A program made the translations under genes and the position numbers. This document shows, one piece after another, positions 58,481 through 63,179 of a stretch of DNA of 63,179 nucleotides (position 1 is the first letter of the stretch; each line of letters starts with the position of its first letter). The stretch is from C7867-006 sp964453075. GTDB lineage: Bacteria; Patescibacteriota; Minisyncoccia; Phycocordibacterales; DATDWN01. Below the pieces are notes generated by a model that made no database searches, was not told the origin of the DNA, and was given only the letters and a program-made list of their open reading frames with translations. The stretch is from assembly GCA_964453075.1 (NCBI GenBank), contig CAYVNM010000005.1, forward strand, positions 1 to 63,179. Reading direction: 5' to 3'.

Positions 58481-60136
58481 CTACTTCAATAAATCTCTCA
58501 GTACATCCTCTGGTATCTCATTGTTTTTTGTCTCTTTTTTGTATTCAATTTTATTTTCAGAGTGTTCGTGTCTTTTGCTTTTTTCACTAGAAGAATCGGT
58601 CTGTTTTATTACACTAGCCAAAGCATCTTTCAAACTATTTTTGTTTTCAATACTTGGCTTTTTATTATCAGAATCACGTTTGCCTAGATGCTGAAAATTT
58701 TTTTCTTTTTGTAATAATTCTTCTTTAGCCCTAATAAAAGCCTGTTTATTCTCATCTATTTTTGGTTTTTCTTCTTGCTGTAAAACACTCTGTTTTGGTT
58801 GTTCTTTTGGTTTCTCAGTCGGAAAATGAGTTTTTACTTCTCTCGCCGTTCCTAGATCGTGCCAATCAATTATGTTCTTTTCTACTACAGCCCTAGGTCT
58901 TGCAAATTGTTCTCTAGAATTCCTTATCACCTCCTCTTTATAACTTATTTCAGGCTTAGGAATAGGCCCCATCGTTTTAGCTGAAAACGGCCTTGAGGAC
59001 ACCCCATCTATCATCAACTTAAGATAGACCTGAGCAAAACCAAGATTAACAAGATCAGTCGCTGTAAAAGTTGGAGCAAATTCTTTTTCCAATAGCTCAG
59101 CATCAAAAGCACCCACACGAAAAGCAAGCATCGTACCAACGTTACCAAAAACAGCATTTCTCACCTCTTCTTCCATTTGTTCTACATACTGATGAGCAAT
59201 TGTAAGATTTAGTTTATATTTTCGGGCTTCAGATAAAATATCAGCAAAAGATTTATTTGCAAAAGACTGAAATTCATCAACATACAAATAAAAATTAGGT
59301 AACTTTGCTAACTCTGATTCACTCTTATCTGCCCGCGACATCGCTGCAAGATAAATTTTTGTGATTAACATGGAACCAAGAAGATTGGCGTTACCCTCCC
59401 CAACCAAACCCTTTGACATATTTATAATAAGAATCTTCTTCTCATCCATAAATTTTCTTATGTCAAAAGAAGATTCTGGTTGCCCTATTAAATTTCGGAC
59501 TAAAGGATTTGACGTAAACTGTCCGACTTTGTTTTGAATAGCAGGAGTAGCTTCTGCTGCAAATTTTTCTGTGTATTTTCCAAATTCTTCTACCCAAAAG
59601 GATTTTACTGATGGGTCTTTTACATTATCAACAACTTTTTTTCTATATTCCTTGTCCGACAACATTCTGTTTACTCCCAAAAGAGTTGCTCCTGGATACT
59701 CCAACAAAGCAAGCAGTGTGTTATTTAAAATATAAGCCATACGAGCAGACCAAGCATCAACCCATATCTTTTCAAATGTGGACATTAGACCGTTAACAAC
59801 AAGATGTCTCTTGTCTACTCCAATGTCTTCCAAAACATTAAATGATATTGGATATTCCAAATCAAATGGGGCAAAATATAAGACATCTTTTATTCTGTGT
59901 TCAGGAACATAATCTAATAATTTTTCTGCAGTTCCTCCGTGTGGATCTATAAAAGCCATACCATTTCCATCCTGAATATCTTGGATAGCCATGTTCTCAA
60001 GAAGAGTGGATTTACCCATTCCTGTTTTTCCTATAACGTAAAAATGTTTTAATCTGTCTTTGGCTTTAATACCAAATTTTACCTTTTTGTTACGAGCGTC
60101 TGTTTGAGCAAAGTATGTTACTTTTTCTGGATCCAT
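58481..60136 (-). CDS. Type IV secretion/conjugation-type ATPase (VirD4/TraG-like)
   Basis: 551 residues. Walker A GKTGMGKST at 36-44 and Walker B FYLYVDEFQSF at about 282-292, with FAPFDLEYPISFN and IAHQYVEQMEEEVRNAVFGN, are landmarks of conjugative coupling and DUF87/TraD-type ATPases. It has no N-terminal membrane helix. After about residue 430 the chain is a Lys/Glu/Ser-rich, disordered tail. In candidate phyla such ATPases accompany T4SS-pilin-like genes; the array at 3264-5829 is 53 kb away. No VirB4, VirB6 or relaxase gene is seen here. Confidence 0.82.
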   Translation of the reverse strand: MDPEKVTYFAQTDARNKKVKFGIKAKDRLKHFYVIGKTGMGKSTLLENMAIQDIQDGNGMAFIDPHGGTAEKLLDYVPEHRIKDVLYFAPFDLEYPISFNVLEDIGVDKRHLVVNGLMSTFEKIWVDAWSARMAYILNNTLLALLEYPGATLLGVNRMLSDKEYRKKVVDNVKDPSVKSFWVEEFGKYTEKFAAEATPAIQNKVGQFTSNPLVRNLIGQPESSFDIRKFMDEKKILIINMSKGLVGEGNANLLGSMLITKIYLAAMSRADKSESELAKLPNFYLYVDEFQSFANKSFADILSEARKYKLNLTIAHQYVEQMEEEVRNAVFGNVGTMLAFRVGAFDAELLEKEFAPTFTATDLVNLGFAQVYLKLMIDGVSSRPFSAKTMGPIPKPEISYKEEVIRNSREQFARPRAVVEKNIIDWHDLGTAREVKTHFPTEKPKEQPKQSVLQQEEKPKIDENKQAFIRAKEELLQKEKNFQHLGKRDSDNKKPSIENKNSLKDALASVIKQTDSSSEKSKRHEHSENKIEYKKETKNNEIPEDVLRDLLK

Positions 60137-60162
60137 AATTAGTTATTATAACACAAAATGCG

Positions 60163-61344
60163 CTAGTTTTGAGAGTTCAGCAATAGGCCACCGCGAGTAT
60201 ATCTGTTCGATGGTGACCACAATATCCACGAAGTCAGACCAACATCATTTGTTGCTTTTATTTGTGCCTTAACCTCATTTGAACCATAAGTCATTTTCAA
60301 ACCAAAATCTTGAATCCAAGGACGAAGTTTATTTGGCGTAGTACTTGCCATATTCGCTCTATTTACAGCCTCTTGCATAGCAAAATGAACAATTTCATAA
60401 GGATAAGCTTCTGGATTATTAAAACCTTGAAAAGTTGGTGGGTAGTGAGACGGATAAACCATTGGCATTATATAATCAAAATATGGAAAAGCATCTTCTA
60501 GAAGCTGACCTATACCCATATCATCCTGTGCTGTAGTAACCATACCAAACAAATCAGCTGAAATTTTTAAACCAGAATCTGAAAGTTTATTATGTAGATA
60601 CTCAAAGAAATTTCTCATCACAATATGTTTTGGAGTAGTAGAGCTAAAAGGATATGAAATATTCTTCATGTCACCATCAGATGGAAAACGAATATAATCA
60701 AAATTGACTTCATCAAAACCAATTTTCCTACTCTCTTTTGCTATTAAAACTATATAATCCCAGTATTCTTGTGATCCTGGATCTATCCAAGATATACCCT
60801 TTCTGTCTTTCCAAACGGCTGTACCACCACTATTTTTTACCGCAAGATCTGGTCTATGCTTTACAAAATATTGATCCTGAAACACAGCAACTCTTGCAAT
60901 AACATATACCCCTTTTTTGTGTAAATGTTCGATAAAATCCTGCATATCCTTAACTCTTACTTCCTGTGACCCGAAGGATTCCAATTCTGGATTGTTGTCA
61001 ATTAAAAAAACTATTTTCCCACTATAATCCTTCACATCCACCACGAGAGTGTTTAATTCTGTTTCGTCTATAAGCTTAACTAGACCATTTCTCAAACTTT
61101 CACTAGAAGCTACCCAACTAGTCATGTATATACCTTTGACCGGCTCTGGAGTCTTCACATAGGAAGGGACAAATATTTTTTCTATCGATGTGGTACTAGT
61201 AGAATTACGTGTGGGATAATCTTTTGCCAAAGATACATAACGAACACTCATGGCTCTTGGTAAAACAAATAAAAACAAAAAAATAAACACTAAAACAAGA
61301 CATGCTAATGTCTTTTTTTTGTGTTTAATAAGGGGCTTAAGCAT
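60163..61344 (-). CDS. Putative glycoside hydrolase, DUF4015 family
   Basis: 393 residues. N-terminal membrane anchor (about 14-32), then a TIM-barrel-like domain: VKGIYMTSWVAS, LNTLVVDVKDYSGKI, GVYVIARVAVFQDQYF, WIDPGSQEYWDYIVLIA, EVNFDYIRFPSDG, YIMPMVYPSHYPP and a C-terminal PWIQDFGL. This matches the DUF4015 (GH13-like) family found on cell surfaces. Conserved Asp in NFDYIRFPSDGD and DPGS may be catalytic. The substrate is unknown; it may trim the surface glycan. 2 nt from the small membrane protein gene. Confidence 0.85.
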   Translation of the reverse strand: MLKPLIKHKKKTLACLVLVFIFLFLFVLPRAMSVRYVSLAKDYPTRNSTSTTSIEKIFVPSYVKTPEPVKGIYMTSWVASSESLRNGLVKLIDETELNTLVVDVKDYSGKIVFLIDNNPELESFGSQEVRVKDMQDFIEHLHKKGVYVIARVAVFQDQYFVKHRPDLAVKNSGGTAVWKDRKGISWIDPGSQEYWDYIVLIAKESRKIGFDEVNFDYIRFPSDGDMKNISYPFSSTTPKHIVMRNFFEYLHNKLSDSGLKISADLFGMVTTAQDDMGIGQLLEDAFPYFDYIMPMVYPSHYPPTFQGFNNPEAYPYEIVHFAMQEAVNRANMASTTPNKLRPWIQDFGLKMTYGSNEVKAQIKATNDVGLTSWILWSPSNRYTRGGLLLNSQN

Positions 61345-61345
61345 T

Positions 61346-61639
61346 TTATTTTATAACATTCAAATCTTCTGCTGATTCATTATTTGAAACCGGAGGTATC
61401 ACACCATCCATTCTATCTTTAACTGTGGGCATACTCTCTACAAACACAGGAGTAACCTTTTCCCTCCTAGAAACTCGATTTTTTGAAACTTTTTTAGGTA
61501 AAGTGATTTTTACTGATAAAAGGATAAGAGTAATTCCGGAAATAACTATAAAAAACGTCCTCCACGAACTTGGTACACCTAAAAACGGAACGACAAATAT
61601 AAAGATTCCAAGAAAAAATGTGCTTTTACGATTTATCAT
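61346..61639 (-). CDS. Small two-helix membrane protein
   Basis: 97 residues from ATG 61639 (a Met at 61648 is an alternative). Two hydrophobic helices at about 7-21 and 27-43, then a basic linker (KKVSKNRVSRREK) and a polar C-terminus. No family recognised. It lies between pyk (40 nt) and the DUF4015 gene (1 nt), so it probably shares their transcript. Confidence 0.55.
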   Translation of the reverse strand: MINRKSTFFLGIFIFVVPFLGVPSSWRTFFIVISGITLILLSVKITLPKKVSKNRVSRREKVTPVFVESMPTVKDRMDGVIPPVSNNESAEDLNVIK

Positions 61640-61679
61640 AAACAACATTATACACCTCGTTAAAATTTTAACAAAATAA

Positions 61680-62699
61680 TTATTTTTTCAAATTTTTTTC
61701 TGCCTCAACTACTATTTTCGTCATAGATTCAACGGTTTCAAATGGATAGTGACCCAAAGTAGTCTCCCCAGAGAGCATAACTGCGTTTGTCCCATCAAGT
61801 ACCGCATTGGCCACATCAGAAACCTCAGCCCTTGTAGGAACTGGGTGTTTTATCATGGACTCCATCATCTGAGTCGCCGTAATAACAAACTTTCCTGCTT
61901 TATTACATTTCTTTATTATCATCTTCTGATAAAAAGGAACTTTCTCAAAAGGAACTTCTATGGCCAAATCACCTCTTGCTACCATAATAGCATCTGATGC
62001 TTTTATGATTTCATCTATATGCTCTACGGCCTGAGGTGTTTCTATTTTAGCTACTATTTTAGCTTTTGATTTTCTCTTTTTAAGTATTTCTCTAAGTTCA
62101 TAAATATCACTTGAATGACGAACAAAAGATAATGCCATGTAATCAACATTGTTTTTAATACCAAACTCTAAATCATGGATGTCTTTTTCAGATATAGATT
62201 TTATAGACAACTCTGAATCTGGCAGGTTTACCCCTCTTCTACCTCTTATGTCTCCACCAACAATAACTTCACATTCCACATCATTACCATGAACTTTTTT
62301 GACTTTTAGTTTTTTATGACCATCATCCAAGAAAATTATGTGTCCCTTTTTAACTTCTTTTGTTAAAAGCGGGTAATTAACTGAAACCCTATTTTGGTCA
62401 CCTTCTATTTTTTCTGTAGTTAAAACAAACGAAGCTCCAGGGATCAAAGTAATATGATCAGTAGAGAAACTGCCTATACGGATTTTTGGCCCACCCAAGT
62501 CTTGCAAAACTAAGGCTTTTGTTTTAGAAATTTTCTCCGCCTTTTTGAGATTATCTACTCTTATTTGGTGTTCAGCAAAATCACCGTGTGAAAAATTGAG
62601 ACGCATAATATTCATTCCTGCTTTTAAAAGCCTTGAAAGCATTTCTACACTTTCTGAATGCGGACCAACCGTTACAACTATTTTCGTTTTTTTGTTCAT
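61680..62699 (-). CDS. pyk: Pyruvate kinase without the C-terminal domain
   Basis: 339 residues, against about 470 in most bacteria. The barrel and B domain are complete: KIVVTVGPHSES, MRLNFSHGD, LQDLGGPKIRIG, FLDDGHKKL, DYMALSFVRHSSDI, the catalytic Lys in VAKIETPQAVEH, MVARGDLAIEV, TATQMMESM and LSGETTLGHYPFETV. The chain stops right after the barrel, so the allosteric C-terminal domain (fructose bisphosphate or AMP site) is absent. It catalyses ADP phosphorylation by phosphoenolpyruvate; regulation should differ. Confidence 0.93.
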   Translation of the reverse strand: MNKKTKIVVTVGPHSESVEMLSRLLKAGMNIMRLNFSHGDFAEHQIRVDNLKKAEKISKTKALVLQDLGGPKIRIGSFSTDHITLIPGASFVLTTEKIEGDQNRVSVNYPLLTKEVKKGHIIFLDDGHKKLKVKKVHGNDVECEVIVGGDIRGRRGVNLPDSELSIKSISEKDIHDLEFGIKNNVDYMALSFVRHSSDIYELREILKKRKSKAKIVAKIETPQAVEHIDEIIKASDAIMVARGDLAIEVPFEKVPFYQKMIIKKCNKAGKFVITATQMMESMIKHPVPTRAEVSDVANAVLDGTNAVMLSGETTLGHYPFETVESMTKIVVEAEKNLKK

Positions 62700-62731
62700 A
62701 AAATAAATTATTAATTAAAATTTAGAAAAAT

Positions 62732-62758
62732 AAAAAAGCATCTTTTGGATGTTTTCTC
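62732..62758 (-). terminator. Weak terminator-like hairpin upstream of pyk
   Basis: Minus strand CATC-CAAAA-GATG with flanking A and T runs. It could end transcripts coming from tRNA-Ile and its trailing element before pyk. Confidence 0.4.
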
Positions 62759-62804
62759 TTTGATAAAAGCATGGCGAATTTAAAAATCAATTCGTGACCT
62801 TTCG

Positions 62805-62930
62805 TGCGCCGTGCCAGGATATTTGACCCTTACAGGGTCTGTACACCTTTTCTGTTTTTTGTTTCGTAAACTCACAAAAAACTATCAAAGGTCTTCAAAT
62901 CCTGACAAAAGTCATAACATGACTTTTTGC
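62805..62930 (-). repeat. tRNA-trailing hairpin element at tRNA-Ile
   Basis: Minus strand after tRNA-Ile: a 9-bp hairpin (62927-62919/62915-62907), CAGGATTTGAA (antisense T-arm of tRNA-Ile), the shared core (62905-62829) with GACCTTTGATAG, TTTTTTGTGAG and ACAAAAAAC-AGAAAAGGT, then GGGTCAAATATCCTGGCACG, an imperfect copy of the tRNA-Ile 3' end. It carries the A-for-G change that distinguishes the tRNA-Ile T loop from that of tRNA-Val. About 67 of 78 aligned core positions equal the tRNA-Val element. Confidence 0.75.
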
Positions 62931-62957
62931 ACGCAAAAATTTTATTATAAAATTTTT

Positions 62958-63033
62958 TGGTGCGCGTGCCAGGATTTGAACCTGGGACCCCACGAGTATC
63001 AGTCGAGTGCTCTACCAACTGAGCTACACGCGC
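62958..63033 (-). tRNA. tRNA-Ile (GAT)
   Basis: 76 nt with encoded CCA. Acceptor GCGCGTG/CACGCGC, D arm GCTC/GAGC, anticodon loop CTGATAC giving GAT, T arm CCAGG-TTCAAAT-CCTGG. One T-T mismatch in the anticodon stem. It reads AUU and AUC. A TTGACA lies about 14-19 nt upstream of the gene on its own strand, too near for a -35 box. Confidence 0.95.
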
Positions 63034-63179
63034 ATATTAATAATTGTCAATTTTTACCTACGGATCCTGCCCCAATCTCAGCCCCACGAGCATAAAAATA
63101 AACACTTTCACCCGCGCGACCTTCATACCATACCAAAAAAATGATTTTTTAACAATGGAAAAGGGCGGGTGCAACTTGC
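63034..63179. other. GC-rich upstream stretch of tRNA-Ile, no gene assigned
   Basis: 145 bp up to the window end. About 60 bp are clearly richer in GC than the surroundings. A minus-strand frame of about 30 codons ends here (VWYEGRAGESVYFYARGA), but has no ATG and is preceded by a stop. It may be the 3' end of another trailing element, a promoter region or a gene remnant. Confidence 0.3.

Noticed and set aside
1..63179. CRISPR arrays and insertion sequences
   Set aside because: No regularly spaced direct repeats and no cas, transposase, integrase or reverse transcriptase gene were found on either strand.

Overview
The window looks like a scaffold piece from a low-GC member of the candidate phyla radiation (Patescibacteria, Parcubacteria-like). 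The evidence is the AT-rich sequence, slimmed-down enzymes (pyruvate kinase without its C-terminal domain, a short valyl-tRNA synthetase), a tandem set of small T4SS-pilin-type membrane proteins, a giant DUF11/InlB-type surface protein, short intergenic spaces and many operon-first genes whose -10 box lies only 7-16 nt before the start codon (apparently leaderless mRNAs). A 100-N gap (19659-19758) marks it as a scaffold. The lineage is inferred from gene content and no 16S gene is present.

Layout. (1) 1-3240: a partial tRNA 3' end followed by a nest of inverted repeats, then four plus-strand genes. They are clearly richer in GC and carry classical promoters; the first three have strong Shine-Dalgarno sites. 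They encode a phage-like small protein, a zinc-ribbon protein, an SPFH/band-7 membrane protein and its membrane partner. This looks transferred. (2) 3264-7648: a minus-strand cluster of six pilin-like proteins behind a membrane-anchored solute-binding protein and a methyltransferase. (3) 7690-21342: housekeeping genes, namely gyrA, an MBL-fold protein, S1, pth, lepB, a degenerate HisRS-like protein, bS21, ybeY, ftsA, ftsZ, trxB, tRNA-Val, tRNA-Glu and tsaD. A strong candidate for an unrecognised structured RNA (about 19373-19596, minus) lies here. (4) 21430-27453: a 2007-residue surface protein with perfect internal DNA repeats. (5) 27750-37210: valS, prsW, hsp20, tRNA-Phe, tRNA-Arg, a glutaredoxin, an FtsB/DivIC-like protein, a MYG1-like protein, a DsbB/thioredoxin pair and secA. 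(6) 37207-37842: a protein-free stretch full of hairpins, including a second candidate sRNA. (7) 37843-58474: a 20-kb surface-glycan locus (O-antigen ligase-like protein, flippase, GT-C, GT2 and GT4 glycosyltransferases, sugar aminotransferase, epimerase, methyltransferases, GtrA). (8) 58481-63179: a type IV secretion-type ATPase, a DUF4015 glycoside-hydrolase-like protein, pyruvate kinase and tRNA-Ile.

How it fits together: most non-housekeeping genes serve the cell surface, as expected for an episymbiont that must attach to a host. They cover pilin-like subunits, a secretion-type ATPase, a huge adhesin-like protein, glycan assembly, disulfide formation, SecA, signal peptidase and PrsW.

The most unusual signals are at tRNA genes. 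The tRNA-Val and tRNA-Ile genes are each followed by related hairpin elements of about 78 bp whose ends copy, in both orientations, the T-arm of the neighbouring tRNA, including the base that differs between the two tRNAs. The tRNA fragment at the window start has an analogous layout. Directly beyond the tRNA-Val element lies a consensus promoter whose predicted start coincides with the first base of a 223-nt multi-hairpin RNA ending in a terminator. All assignments are by eye from sequence and motif; no searches or folding programs were run.
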